A stretch of 31,550 nucleotides of DNA from positions 1 through 31,550 of the IMG/VR virus record IMGVR_UViG_3300032116_000875. The stretch is one strand, 5' to 3'. Below, in pieces: positions 13,846 to 20,449 of this stretch. Source of the DNA: a virus. Within the stretch, counting starts at the first letter, position 1. The number at the start of each line of letters is the position of its first letter. A model generated the notes under the pieces. That model made no database searches. It had not been told where the DNA came from and was given only the letters and a program-made list of their open reading frames with translations. The translations under genes were made by a program, and so were the position numbers.

Positions 13846-13964
13846 AAGTAGCAATCATCATCGCAAAGGCCATCCAAATCTGCATGGCAAGTTCAGTAGG
13901 CGTAGCAATAGCATTCGCCTTATACAAAGTAATCACAGGTCAAACAAACGGAATGTCAATATGA
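13842..13964 (+). CDS. 40-aa single-pass membrane peptide
   Basis: ATG at 13842 overlaps the previous stop, and its own TGA overlaps the next ATG at 13961. The peptide MKVAIIIAKAIQICMASSVG continues VAIAFALYKVITGQ, giving one transmembrane helix of about 25 residues with a short polar tail. Coupled overlaps on both sides support it as a real gene. The function is unknown. Confidence 0.5.
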   Translation: MKVAIIIAKAIQICMASSVGVAIAFALYKVITGQTNGMSI

Positions 13965-14113
13965 AATTCAAAATCAAGTTCGTCAATAGGTGGCTCAAGG
14001 TCACCTATGTGACAAAAGAGGTGAGCGACCAGGCTCACTTAGATAATTACATCAGCTACATGGAAGCCAAGTTCGGCTACGAGTGCGATGAGGTATGGAT
14101 AATTAAAAACTAG
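13961..14113 (+). CDS. 50-aa basic/aromatic protein
   Basis: I start this at ATG 13961, which overlaps the previous stop, rather than further upstream, because the longer frame only shadows the two preceding genes. The peptide MKFKIKFVNRWLKVTYVTKE continues to a helix (LDNYISYMEAKFG) and ends CDEVWIIKN. It has mixed strand and helix character. Its TAG stop is part of the ctagaaatcatg motif that precedes the next start. Confidence 0.5.
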   Translation: MKFKIKFVNRWLKVTYVTKEVSDQAHLDNYISYMEAKFGYECDEVWIIKN

Positions 14114-14118
14114 AAATC

Positions 14119-14307
14119 ATGATGGATAAAATGTATGTCTTATATGACAAAGCTAACGACCATGTTGTTAGATGGCCTAATGGAAAAGTTATTTTGTACT
14201 TAAGTAAAGATAAAGCAAATGAAGATTGTTACGGAAACGAATCAGTTGTTTCAGTTAATGAACTTTCAAACTCAATCAAAGAAACAATATCAAACCAATT
14301 AAAATAG
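14119..14307 (+). CDS. 62-aa small early protein
   Basis: The protein begins MMDKMYVLYDKANDHVVRWP and continues GKVILYLSKDKANED, then a helical C-terminus (LSNSIKETISNQLK). The N-terminal strand-turn-strand (YVLYDKAND.VVRW..GKVI.YLSKDKA) is a fold often seen in small phage proteins. The start is preceded by the ctagaaatc motif shared by five genes here. The stop is TAG, part of the same motif before the next gene. Confidence 0.55.
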   Translation: MMDKMYVLYDKANDHVVRWPNGKVILYLSKDKANEDCYGNESVVSVNELSNSIKETISNQLK

Positions 14308-14312
14308 AAATC

Positions 14313-14843
14313 ATGACTAACAACCAACAACAAATCATTAACAGTTTGATTGCTGAATTCAATAGAATTGAAGCAGAGCACAAACCAAAGCAAACTTTCA
14401 ACCTAATTAATGTTGATGCATTAAATGGAAAGACAGATGAAATTGCAAGATATAGAGCTGAAGAGAAAGCCAATTTAGAGTCATGGGATAAAATGGCAGA
14501 TGATGAGGCTAGACGTTTGGTAAAATTATTCCAGGGAGACTTGCCTTTTGCTTCAGTTCAAAAGTATGGTAAAGAGAATTATCACTACGACTTACCAAGT
14601 GTACTTATTAGACGTAATGAAAATACATCAACACACCATGAAAGCTGTGTGAGTGTACAAGTATTCGTTGTAAAAGTTAATGATGTAGCAGACTCATTTG
14701 GCAATAAATATGAGCGAGGTGTGCAACTTAAATACCGATACAAGCATTCTGCACCATCATTCAATTCAATAGAAGAGTTGGTGGCCGATAAATGGTTCCT
14801 TGAGGACCTAAGAGTAAAAGTAATTAGTGAATTAATTAGATAA
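14313..14843 (+). CDS. 176-aa early protein, unknown
   Basis: The N-terminus is helical and charged (QQQIINSLIAEFNRIEAEHK). The middle (NLESWDKMADDEARRLVKLF) is another helix, followed by a beta-rich C-terminal half (SCVSVQVFVVKVNDVADSFG, GVQLKYRYKHSAPSFNSIEE). A His cluster (STHHES) is present but there is no metal motif. The base composition is more A/T-rich than the genes around it. The start is preceded by the shared atagaaatc motif. I recognise no family. Confidence 0.55.
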   Translation: MTNNQQQIINSLIAEFNRIEAEHKPKQTFNLINVDALNGKTDEIARYRAEEKANLESWDKMADDEARRLVKLFQGDLPFASVQKYGKENYHYDLPSVLIRRNENTSTHHESCVSVQVFVVKVNDVADSFGNKYERGVQLKYRYKHSAPSFNSIEELVADKWFLEDLRVKVISELIR

Positions 14844-14852
14844 CTAGAAATC

Positions 14853-15089
14853 ATGGAAAGATTTGCAAGAAAATGTGATGTTACTGGACGTGGCATGAAC
14901 GAGGGCTTTTGCTTTGGCGATGGCGAGAAATATGCATGCGATTATGAAAGCGCATTACTAATCGCTAAAGAGTATGGCTATGAAAGTCTAAAAGAAGCAT
15001 ACAAGGATGAGGCATACTACTACACCGAATGGGAAGAAATTGACGACGACTGCTACTATGATCAGGACGGCAATGAGTATGAACTTTAA
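14853..15089 (+). CDS. 78-aa acidic, tyrosine-rich protein with CDVTGxGMNEGF motif
   Basis: Residues 8-22 read CDVTGRGMNEGFCFG, a short cysteine/glycine motif. The C-terminus is strongly acidic and aromatic (EAYYYTEWEEIDDDCYYDQD). I recall the combination 'C-D-V-T-G-x-G-M-x-x-G-F ... Y-T-E-W-E-x-x-D' from small proteins in Bacteroidota phages and plasmids; no function is known. The acidic tail resembles DNA-mimic or partner-binding tails. The ctagaaatc motif precedes the ATG. Confidence 0.6.
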   Translation: MERFARKCDVTGRGMNEGFCFGDGEKYACDYESALLIAKEYGYESLKEAYKDEAYYYTEWEEIDDDCYYDQDGNEYEL

Positions 15090-15101
15090 AACCTAGAAAA
15101 C

Positions 15102-15398
15102 ATGAAAGCGACTTTAGAATATTGGAATTCAGTAAGAGGAGACATTGTAACTGATGATGGATACCGCTTCTTTGGGACAAGGATAGTTATGACCAGGACG
15201 CAAGACATTGAATCAACCACCAAGGTAGGTTTGTTTGAGCAGTTCGAGAAACTCAACAACCGATTAAGATACTGCGATGGTGCGCACTACAAATTTCATG
15301 ACAAACAATTGGAACTTGAGTACGATAGATGGTTGCACTCCGACGACTACAAAGTAAAAAGCTTTAACCTTTACTACGGAAACGGAATAGTTGATTAA
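15102..15398 (+). CDS. 98-aa early protein, unknown
   Basis: The protein begins MKATLEYWNSVRGDIVTDDG and contains the pattern FFGTRIVMTRTQDIESTTKV, a helix (LFEQFEKLNNRLRY) and a basic-acidic mix near the end (YDRWLHSDDYKVKSFNLYYG). It is mixed alpha/beta with no recognised motif. The ATG follows acctagaaaac, a copy of the repeated initiation motif. The next gene follows after 15 bp that carry another copy. Confidence 0.55.
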   Translation: MKATLEYWNSVRGDIVTDDGYRFFGTRIVMTRTQDIESTTKVGLFEQFEKLNNRLRYCDGAHYKFHDKQLELEYDRWLHSDDYKVKSFNLYYGNGIVD

Positions 15399-15413
15399 TA
15401 AAACCTAGAAACC

Positions 15414-15629
15414 ATGATAAAATTTGCAGTTCACCACACGTTCGATTGTATGGATTACAACGAGCATTACTACTTCGAAACGTTCGAAGATGCACACAAG
15501 AAATTCGCTGAGATCAGGCAAGAAATCATTGACCATGAGTCAATCACTGAAATCTACACCGACGAATTCGAATCCTTCTACGTGCAAGAACCCGACCAAA
15601 CAATTAAAGTATACATTCAAGAGATATGA
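15414..15629 (+). CDS. 71-aa acidic/His-rich early protein
   Basis: The peptide MIKFAVHHTFDCMDYNEHYY is followed by a helix (FEDAHKKFAEIRQEIID) and two strands (EIYTDEFESFYVQEPDQTIK). Several His residues (HH, EH, DAH) and acidic residues are present without a classical metal site. The stop overlaps the next ATG (ATGA). It is the last gene in the run that carries the shared start motif. The function is unknown. Confidence 0.55.
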   Translation: MIKFAVHHTFDCMDYNEHYYFETFEDAHKKFAEIRQEIIDHESITEIYTDEFESFYVQEPDQTIKVYIQEI

Positions 15630-15892
15630 GAATAGAAATCACCAACAGCTACGGCTTCCATTATTGGACGCTAGTCTACCGCAACAAGCATTACTACCTA
15701 GGCCAAGATGTCAAGGTGTGTAGTCGCCTACTTCAAATGCTACCTCGTGACGTTGTCCAAGCAATTGGCACACGAGAGATTGACAAACCAACGGGCAATA
15801 AGAAGTTGGCTCAGTTCATTGTCAAGACAATAAAGGAAAGACACTTGATCAACTTTAAAGATTTACAACCATGGGACTTAGCGGTCGAATAA
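15626..15892 (+). CDS. 88-aa early protein, unknown
   Basis: The protein begins MRIEITNSYGFHYWTLVYRN, with strand pairs and then KHYYLGQDVKVCSRLLQMLP. The C-terminal half is basic and helical (NKKLAQFIVKTIKERHLINF). The fold is predicted to be alpha/beta with a basic face. The start overlaps the upstream stop by 4 bp. Its last 22 bp overlap the 51-aa ORF. No motif is recognised. Confidence 0.55.
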   Translation: MRIEITNSYGFHYWTLVYRNKHYYLGQDVKVCSRLLQMLPRDVVQAIGTREIDKPTGNKKLAQFIVKTIKERHLINFKDLQPWDLAVE

Positions 15893-16026
15893 AAGCGTGG
15901 ATAGATGACGGCAATGTCATCATCACACCGGGTGGCTATTATGCCACCCAATGCAGTCAATACACAAATCGTTTAACCCTGCGCCAATTGGTGCAATATT
16001 ACCTAAAAGAATATGGAAGCAATTAA
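15871..16026 (+). CDS. 51-aa small protein in an overlapped slot
   Basis: ATG at 15871 lies inside the end of the 88-aa gene, and the TAA at 16024-16026 lies inside the start of the 85-aa gene. The peptide MGLSGRIKAWIDDGNVIITP continues with GGYYATQCSQYTNRLTLRQL and ends in a helix (QYYLKEYGSN). A strand-strand-helix layout with a helix-turn-helix-like end is possible. Without this ORF about 120 bp would be empty in an otherwise gap-free operon. Confidence 0.45.
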   Translation: MGLSGRIKAWIDDGNVIITPGGYYATQCSQYTNRLTLRQLVQYYLKEYGSN

Positions 16027-16270
16027 GAAAACAAATGGAAAGATTTTCGGAGTAACGTTCGTTAAGAAGGACGGCTCGATTAGAAAGATGACCGCTCGCC
16101 TGGGTGTCAAGAAAGACCTCAAGGGTGTGGGCTTAAAGTTCAACCCCGAAGAGCGTGGCCTCATCGTCGTGTTCGACATGCATAAGAGGGCTTATCGCAT
16201 GATTAATTTATCCACCATCATTTCCTTTACACATGAAAAAAGAAGCAAGAGTAGCGTTCAACAAGCTTAA
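16013..16270 (+). CDS. SH3-barrel-like small basic protein (ARLGVKKxLKGxG family)
   Basis: An 85-aa protein. The sequence GKIFGVTFVKKDGSIRKMTA followed by RLGVKKDLKGVGLKF and then GLIVVFDMHKRAYRMINLST is a strand-rich module that I recognise from phage genomes. In those it is predicted to have an SH3-type beta barrel and is common in early regions. The module may bind nucleic acid; its target is unknown. The C-terminal tail overlaps the next gene by 38 bp. The start lies within the 51-aa ORF. Confidence 0.65.
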   Translation: MEAIKKTNGKIFGVTFVKKDGSIRKMTARLGVKKDLKGVGLKFNPEERGLIVVFDMHKRAYRMINLSTIISFTHEKRSKSSVQQA

Positions 16271-16484
16271 GAAGCTTGGTTGTCCAGTAAGAGAGTCACA
16301 ACCAAACTATCCTGAAAGAGGTTACTTTTGGATAAACGCTGAGTTATCGGAAGCAGAAGGATGGCTAGACTATTGGTCAGCCGACCTATTCTTCGGCAGT
16401 GACAAGCTAAACAAAATCCTAGCCGACCACGGATTATATTGGGAATGGTACAACTCGGCATACGGATGCGTCTATGACGCATAA
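16233..16484 (+). CDS. 83-aa acidic early protein, unknown
   Basis: The protein begins MKKEARVAFNKLKKLGCPVR, a basic helix, then ESQPNYPERGYFWINAELSE, a loop with aromatic residues. The acidic tryptophan-rich part follows (WLDYWSADLFFGSDKLNKIL), ending AYGCVYDA. It is the last gene before the repeat array at 16506. No motif is recognised. Its first 38 bp overlap the preceding gene. Confidence 0.55.
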   Translation: MKKEARVAFNKLKKLGCPVRESQPNYPERGYFWINAELSEAEGWLDYWSADLFFGSDKLNKILADHGLYWEWYNSAYGCVYDA

Positions 16485-16505
16485 CTGCCTGATCTTTAAG
16501 GCCTC

Positions 16506-16763
16506 ATGTCAAATCATGTTACGCCATGTTGAAATTATGTCAACTTTAAAACGCGTAACATGATGATTGTGAGAGGCTTAGCACACTTTTATGTCGAAAT
16601 GTCAACTTTTCCTCAAATATCTAGAGAAAAAAATCCTATAGTATATTATATATATAGAGAGCTTTTTTTTATTTTAATTTTCAATAGGAAAAAAATCAAC
16701 ATTTCGACATATCCCTTATTCTATAAGGAAAAAATCGACATAAAATCAACATTCAACCAACAT
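16506..16763. repeat. symmetric array of ATGTCAA-type repeats (candidate origin or operator)
   Basis: ATGT(C/T)(A/G)A-like elements occur at 16506, 16516, 16526, 16537, 16591 and 16599 in one orientation. The complementary TC(A/G)ACAT elements occur at 16696, 16704, 16735, 16746 and 16757 in the other. Outer copies are 10-11 bp apart (one helical turn) and inner copies 8 bp apart on both sides. Longer inverted repeats are superimposed: 13 bp at 16590-16602 with 16699-16711, and 11 bp at 16513-16523 with 16554-16564. The centre (16620-16690) is strongly A/T. The block fills the only gap of about 300 bp in the rightward arm after 13320. An origin of replication or a multi-site operator is inferred. 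Confidence 0.6.
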
Positions 16764-16781
16764 TAAAAACCCAAATTTGAC

Positions 16782-17348
16782 ATGAACAAAGTAATCCAAT
16801 CATTCCTTGACGGCAAGAAGTGCAAGCAAGGGAACGGCCAAACTGACGGCCAATCGCTCTACCTATTCGGCAACATGATTGCCCAACATCGCGAAGACGG
16901 CATGTATGTCAGCAACGCTGGTTGGCCAACCAGGACGACAAACAAGTGGCTAAACCAATTGCCAAACACAACGGCATACTCACACAAGAAGAAACCACAC
17001 CTAAACGGAGCTGAATGGGATGGTGAGATGACGAGAGTCCATGAGGGCACACCACCGCCAACTTATCTTGACAATGTCGGCACTGCATTTGACATGACGA
17101 TGCGATACATCCGCTTAGATGGATGGAGGGGATACCGAGAGCCAATCTACGCCATTCACTGTGAGCCTGACACGGGTGGATGGGACGACAGCCCATACCC
17201 AAACGCCCAAAAAAATCTTGAGGCAAAAATTTCTGAGCTCAAACGCAATAAAATACCACACAAAGTCGTTACACTAGAGACGTCAAATGTGTTTTGCGTC
17301 AATCACTTTATTGTAGTACCACCTAAATACTTTCCAAATGATAACTAA
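16782..17348 (+). CDS. conserved phage protein with GNxIA-SNAGWxTxTTxxxLNxLP motif
   Basis: A 188-aa protein. The N-terminal 65 residues contain LYLFGNMIAQHREDGMYVSN followed by AGWPTRTTNKWLNQLP. I recognise this as a short conserved domain in many phage proteins, with no assigned function. The middle is charged and His/Pro-rich (YSHKKKPHLNGAEWDGEMTR). The C-terminus has HCEPDTGGWDDSPYPNAQKN and a helix, ending VPPKYFPNDN. It is the first gene after the repeat array, so it is likely controlled through it. No strong TAnnTTTG promoter is visible; CAAATTTG at 16770 is one base off. Confidence 0.6.
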   Translation: MNKVIQSFLDGKKCKQGNGQTDGQSLYLFGNMIAQHREDGMYVSNAGWPTRTTNKWLNQLPNTTAYSHKKKPHLNGAEWDGEMTRVHEGTPPPTYLDNVGTAFDMTMRYIRLDGWRGYREPIYAIHCEPDTGGWDDSPYPNAQKNLEAKISELKRNKIPHKVVTLETSNVFCVNHFIVVPPKYFPNDN

Positions 17349-17535
17349 ACATGACTTAGAATACCATGGCTATGGTATTCTAGATGAATACTTCGAGGCC
17401 ATCTGTCAACACATCGAGGCCAACGAGCATTCAATCGCCCAGGAGATGAAGGCCAAGCTATCGCGCGGCCAACTGCTAGCCTTCGAGCAGTTTTTAGACG
17501 AGGCATATCACTATGAACTAATGGACGAGTTATGA
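17338..17535 (+). CDS. 65-aa acidic helical protein
   Basis: The protein begins MITKHDLEYHGYGILDEYFE and is entirely helical in character (AICQHIEANEHSIAQEMKAK, LLAFEQFLDEAYHYELMDEL). It overlaps the preceding gene by 11 bp and the next by 4 bp. Similar helix patterns, including the 'L-S-x-x-Q-x-x-x-F-x-x-x-L' step, recur in the 127-aa protein that follows. The two may be related or interact. No family was recognised. Confidence 0.55.
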   Translation: MITKHDLEYHGYGILDEYFEAICQHIEANEHSIAQEMKAKLSRGQLLAFEQFLDEAYHYELMDEL

Positions 17536-17915
17536 CAGCAGTAGAATATTTAGTAAAAAAGATGAATGAGATGGGATACGACATCCCACCATTTGTGTTA
17601 AGCAATGCATTGGAGATGGAAAGAGATGCAAAGACTCTCGCCAAGTCAAGAGGTGCGCAATCTATGGTAGAACACCCAACCGAAACCGTACTGCCTACCT
17701 TGCTAGGCCTAGAGACATGGGAGCAGTTATTCGACTACATCTATGAGAGCAAACTGAACGGCCAAAAGAAGCAGAGCAGAGAGTTATACCAATCGCTATC
17801 AACGCGACGCCAAGTTGAATTCCAAGACTACCTCGTCGAGATGTTTGATCAGGAATTCATGAGCGCTGAGATGCTAGCACAATCCCTTAAATTTTATGCA
17901 GATAAGAATAACTGA
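17532..17915 (+). CDS. 127-aa helical early protein
   Basis: The protein begins MTAVEYLVKKMNEMGYDIPP, similar in form to the start of the 72-aa protein at 21484 (AVEWLVDEHFG). This N-terminal helix followed by a short loop recurs in Bacteroidota phages. The middle has LPTLLGLETWEQLFDYIYES and the C-terminal helix has STRRQVEFQDYLVEMFDQEF. It is probably all alpha. It starts at ATGA with the previous gene. The 41-aa ORF begins inside its end. Confidence 0.55.
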   Translation: MTAVEYLVKKMNEMGYDIPPFVLSNALEMERDAKTLAKSRGAQSMVEHPTETVLPTLLGLETWEQLFDYIYESKLNGQKKQSRELYQSLSTRRQVEFQDYLVEMFDQEFMSAEMLAQSLKFYADKNN

Positions 17916-18021
17916 AAGTTGGCCAGCCGGTAGGACTATCGGCTTATCAATATCCCTGAGTTTGGATGACAGGGAGATACTCATCCATTTTTTATTACAC
18001 GGAATATCTATAAAGTTATGA
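17896..18021 (+). CDS. 41-aa small beta-type protein
   Basis: ATG at 17896 overlaps the preceding gene by 20 bp and the TGA overlaps the next ATG (ATGA). The peptide MQIRITESWPAGRTIGLSIS continues LSLDDREILIHFLLHGISIK. The strand - WP - strand - acidic turn - strand layout resembles the 43-aa peptide at 11867-11998, and both may belong to a loose group of tiny phage proteins. It fills a gap that no other frame explains. Confidence 0.45.
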   Translation: MQIRITESWPAGRTIGLSISLSLDDREILIHFLLHGISIKL

Positions 18022-18311
18022 TGAATGAAAGAATGCAGACCAAGTACATGACGGTCTTAGAGGACATGTATTTAAGCGATGGTTTCAAGTTGCAAGAGAT
18101 GCGCTCGAAGCATAGAGTAAGCCAATACCTAATCACCATCTGCGTGAAGTTGGGTTATATTGAGAAGACCAAGGGTACTCGATACCGATGGGTCAAGGGT
18201 TTACCGAGCAAGCGTCATCTAAGTCGTATCAAGCAGGAGCTTGAGTCGATGCAGAAACCAAAGAAACGCGTAGTTAAACTATTATGGGGGCTTATCACTT
18301 ATGAGGTATAG
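18018..18311 (+). CDS. small winged-helix-like DNA-binding protein
   Basis: A 97-aa basic protein. Residues 26-62 read QEMRSKHRVSQYLITICVKL, GYIEKTKGTRYRWVKG, a helix-turn-helix with a short wing containing the basic GTRYRW turn. After it comes LPSKRHLSRIKQELE, another helix. The 'W-x-x-G-x-P-S' step after the wing is common in small phage HTH proteins. It may regulate the early operon or act at the origin-like array. The target is unknown. Confidence 0.5.
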   Translation: MMNERMQTKYMTVLEDMYLSDGFKLQEMRSKHRVSQYLITICVKLGYIEKTKGTRYRWVKGLPSKRHLSRIKQELESMQKPKKRVVKLLWGLITYEV

Positions 18312-18498
18312 TAGTTATCACGTGTGCTACCACGTTAGCCCAATCTTGTGCACTGGTGTGACAGTTGAGGCTCGTAGTATTAGAGAGGCAATCACTAAAT
18401 CAAATATCAATGAAGACACCATCATCTATGTCGCCAGTCTTGAAGAAGTACATCGTGACGTTCGAGAACGGCAAGAAGCTAAAGTTAATGGCAACTAA
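18301..18498 (+). CDS. 65-aa early protein, unknown
   Basis: The protein begins MRYSSYHVCYHVSPILCTGV and contains a helix with SIREAITKSNINEDTIIYVA followed by a charged C-terminus (EEVHRDVRERQEAKVNGN). The strand - T - V-E-A - S-I-x-E-A pattern resembles small domains that fold as a beta-hairpin plus helix. It overlaps the preceding gene by 11 bp. The 58-aa ORF starts inside its 3' part in another frame. Confidence 0.45.
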   Translation: MRYSSYHVCYHVSPILCTGVTVEARSIREAITKSNINEDTIIYVASLEEVHRDVRERQEAKVNGN

Positions 18499-18604
18499 TA
18501 AGGGCAGGGCTCTTGATTTGTGTGCCATTGTAACGAGTCATCCGATCAAATCAATTGATCAGGCTGTAGTACAAATCAAAATCGAGAAACCATGTTTAAG
18601 TTAG
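18428..18604 (+). CDS. 58-aa early protein with strand-helix layout
   Basis: I start this at ATG 18428, giving MSPVLKKYIVTFENGKKLKL and then MATNKGRALDLCAIVTSHPI. The form 'Y-I-V-T-F-E-N-G-K-K-L-K' followed by a helix containing R-A-L-D is typical of a small beta-alpha-beta domain common in phages. Another ATG at 18410 would lengthen it by six residues. About 70 bp overlap the 65-aa gene, so one of the two may be shorter than drawn. Its end overlaps the 43-aa membrane peptide. Confidence 0.5.
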   Translation: MSPVLKKYIVTFENGKKLKLMATNKGRALDLCAIVTSHPIKSIDQAVVQIKIEKPCLS

Positions 18605-18723
18605 CCGCATCTTTTGTGCTGATGTATGTCTTCGGCATATCAAAATACCTAGCGATTCGGGTAATGGGAGTCGCAATGTTTTTTATCTTTTTATACTTTA
18701 CATTATGTCTATTAGAATTTTAA
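18592..18723 (+). CDS. 43-aa membrane peptide
   Basis: ATG at 18592 lies in the end of the preceding gene and the TAA at 18721 lies in the start of the next. The peptide MFKLAASFVLMYVFGISKYL continues AIRVMGVAMFFIFLYFTLCL, giving two hydrophobic helices separated by a basic turn. It is coupled on both sides to membrane-type ORFs. It may be a small early membrane protein; the function is unknown. Confidence 0.5.
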   Translation: MFKLAASFVLMYVFGISKYLAIRVMGVAMFFIFLYFTLCLLEF

Positions 18724-19169
18724 TTGCGTCAATGGTCGGGATGGCCGTTGTCACTAGAATCAAGAACGAGAACCTGCGCGCATCAATTGGTATACCGTTG
18801 GTGGCGTTTATGATGTTCACGCTACTATCTCTATCGGTCAGTGCCCAATGGGTCCCTGATCGACCGGATTACAACATAGTCTCTGAAGGCAACTTCAGCA
18901 TGATTGTGAAGGATAGAGAAGAGGCTATTGAGATTTGCAAAACAACCTTGCAAACTAATAACATTATCCTTAGAACAATTGACGTGGACAAAAAGAATTT
19001 AGCTGCGCCATTGTTCTCTAGTTTGGTGAGAGAGAGTGACCCTAATCACATTTTCTTTGCTTATGTAGCTAGAAAAAGATCAGGTGAGTACATCATTCAG
19101 TTTCACTACCTGCCAAATGAAACTGTTGCATTCAAGGAAGACTTTATTATCCTAGAATATGTAAAATAA
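18705..19169 (+). CDS. membrane-anchored protein with exported domain
   Basis: A 154-aa protein with a hydrophobic N-terminus (MSIRILIASMVGMAVVTRIK) and a second transmembrane segment (IGIPLVAFMMFTLLSLSVSA) followed at about residue 47 by Ala-Gln, which could be a signal-peptidase site. The rest (about 105 residues) is a mixed alpha/beta domain, reading VSEGNFSMIVKDREEAIEIC and later FFAYVARKRSGEYIIQFHYL. It ends at 19169, just before the promoter of the recombination module. It could act in the envelope, for example in superinfection exclusion, but this is a guess from topology. Confidence 0.5.
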   Translation: MSIRILIASMVGMAVVTRIKNENLRASIGIPLVAFMMFTLLSLSVSAQWVPDRPDYNIVSEGNFSMIVKDREEAIEICKTTLQTNNIILRTIDVDKKNLAAPLFSSLVRESDPNHIFFAYVARKRSGEYIIQFHYLPNETVAFKEDFIILEYVK

Positions 19170-19170
19170 T

Positions 19171-19202
19171 TTTGAATGTTTAATATTTTTTAACTAAATT
19201 TG
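19171..19202 (+). promoter_or_regulatory. consensus promoter of the recombination module
   Basis: TTTG at 19171-19174, a 20-bp A/T-rich spacer, then TAAATTTG at 19195-19202. This is an exact match to the Bacteroidota TTTG-N19-21-TAnnTTTG form. Transcription would start near 19207 and the preferred ATG is at 19228. Confidence 0.75.
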
Positions 19203-19227
19203 TAATCTAATGCACTGGAGAAATTTA

Positions 19228-19689
19228 ATGAAAGACAACAAGTACCTAGGGAGTTGGGACTTGGAGGTCGATGGCAAGTACGAGCCACGAATTGTTACAA
19301 TCGAAAAAATTTATCAAGACGTCATGGTCGGTGAGATGGGCAAGGAAGACAAGGTCTTCGTCAAGCTCAAGGAATTCCCTAAGTCCATGGTATGTAATCG
19401 CTCAAACTTTAGAAGACTTGAGACATTCTTCAACTCGTTTGATTTCAACGACTACCTCGGCAAGCAGATTGTCATGTCGGTAGAGAAGGTCAAGAGTCCA
19501 CAGGGTATGGTTGATGCGTTGCGTTTCAGCACGCGTCCATTACCTACGAAGGCGAAGCCAACACTTGACGACGCTCGTTTCGCTAAGGCGTTGCAGGCGT
19601 TGCAGGAAGGCAAGACAACCGTTGAGAAGTTGACTAGTGATTTTAATTTAAACCAGGCGCAACATGATCAAATTAAGGGCATCCAATAG
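19228..19689 (+). CDS. recombination-associated partner of the YqaJ-like exonuclease
   Basis: A 153-aa protein when started at ATG 19228 (MKDNKYLGSWDLEVDGKYEP); an ATG at 19210 would lie almost on the predicted transcription start. The N-terminal domain, with YLGSWDLEVDGKYEPRIVTI, VGEMGKEDKVFVKLKEFPKS and IVMSVEKVKSPQGMVDALRF, is a beta-rich unit that I recall occurring with YqaJ-type exonuclease genes in phages, like small OB-fold recombination proteins. Residues 115-153 form a helical tail (DARFAKALQALQEGKTTVEK). It directly precedes and overlaps the exonuclease gene by 26 bp. A single-strand-binding or annealing-helper role is inferred. Confidence 0.6.
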   Translation: MKDNKYLGSWDLEVDGKYEPRIVTIEKIYQDVMVGEMGKEDKVFVKLKEFPKSMVCNRSNFRRLETFFNSFDFNDYLGKQIVMSVEKVKSPQGMVDALRFSTRPLPTKAKPTLDDARFAKALQALQEGKTTVEKLTSDFNLNQAQHDQIKGIQ

Positions 19690-20449
19690 TTCAGGAATAT
19701 TTTCGGGCGCGAGCGGAGGCCTAACCCCGGTTCAGTCCGCTACTCTTGACGGCCTGTTAGCCAAGGTCAAGTTGACTGAAATCCAAGCAGCCAAGCGTGA
19801 CGAGCTGATTGCCAAGCGTGACGCTAAGCCTGATCTAAGTGATGGCGCCAAGACTATCATCGAGGACATCATCAACACTGATGCATACCAATACAAAGAT
19901 TCGTTCGGTAGCCGTGAGACTGATAAGGGGACGCGCGTTGAGGACGACTCGATTGAGCTGTACAACCGCATCTTCTTCACTGACTACAAGAAGCTAGTTG
20001 AGGGTGATGAGTTCTATGAGCTGTCATACAAGTGCTTAGGTGGTCATCCTGACATCGCTGACAAAAAGCGATTGAAGGTCATCGACATCAAGAGCCCATG
20101 GTCTAAGAAGACGTTCCCTAAGTTGGAGAGTAAGGCTCAGAAGAAAGTGAAGGAGTCTGGTTACGACTGGCAGATAAAGAGCTATCTATTTATGCTACGC
20201 AAGATGACCGGTCTTGATTGGCGTGATGGCGAGGTGGCATACATGTTAAGCGACACACCTGAGGACCTACTCAATGAATGGGACGAGCCGACATTGCACT
20301 ACATGGGTGACGTGCCTGATCAACTTCGCGCGACTATTGTAAAGGTCACACTGACTGATGACGAGATAGCTGTTATGGACGCTGCATTAGACGCCAGCAT
20401 TGAGTATGCTAAGTGGTATACTGACTATTTAAAAAACAAGAACCAATGA
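19664..20449 (+). CDS. YqaJ/lambda-exonuclease-like PD-(D/E)xK nuclease
   Basis: A 261-aa protein. The nuclease signature is seen in order: GTRVEDDSIELYNRIF (89-104, with Glu93), GGHPDIAD (Asp130), LKVIDIKSPWS (Asp141 and Lys143) and YDWQIKSYLFM (Gln170). This is the E / D / D-x-K / Q set of the YqaJ and lambda Exo family, here with Asp instead of the more usual Glu before x-K. Such enzymes chew one strand of a duplex end to give the tail used by an annealase or strand-exchange partner. It is transcribed from the promoter at 19171 with the 153-aa partner, a small membrane protein and an SSB, so the module acts in replication or recombination. Confidence 0.8.
   Translation: MIKLRASNSSGIFSGASGGLTPVQSATLDGLLAKVKLTEIQAAKRDELIAKRDAKPDLSDGAKTIIEDIINTDAYQYKDSFGSRETDKGTRVEDDSIELYNRIFFTDYKKLVEGDEFYELSYKCLGGHPDIADKKRLKVIDIKSPWSKKTFPKLESKAQKKVKESGYDWQIKSYLFMLRKMTGLDWRDGEVAYMLSDTPEDLLNEWDEPTLHYMGDVPDQLRATIVKVTLTDDEIAVMDAALDASIEYAKWYTDYLKNKNQ

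Noticed and set aside
13712-13960. N-terminal extension of the 50-aa gene
   Set aside because: The longer frame overlaps two genes in another frame. The ATG at 13961 is coupled to the preceding stop and gives a normal small protein.
16560-16766. 68-aa ORF inside the repeat array
   Set aside because: It is built from A/T runs and the repeated elements and has no protein-like pattern. The repeats explain the sequence better.
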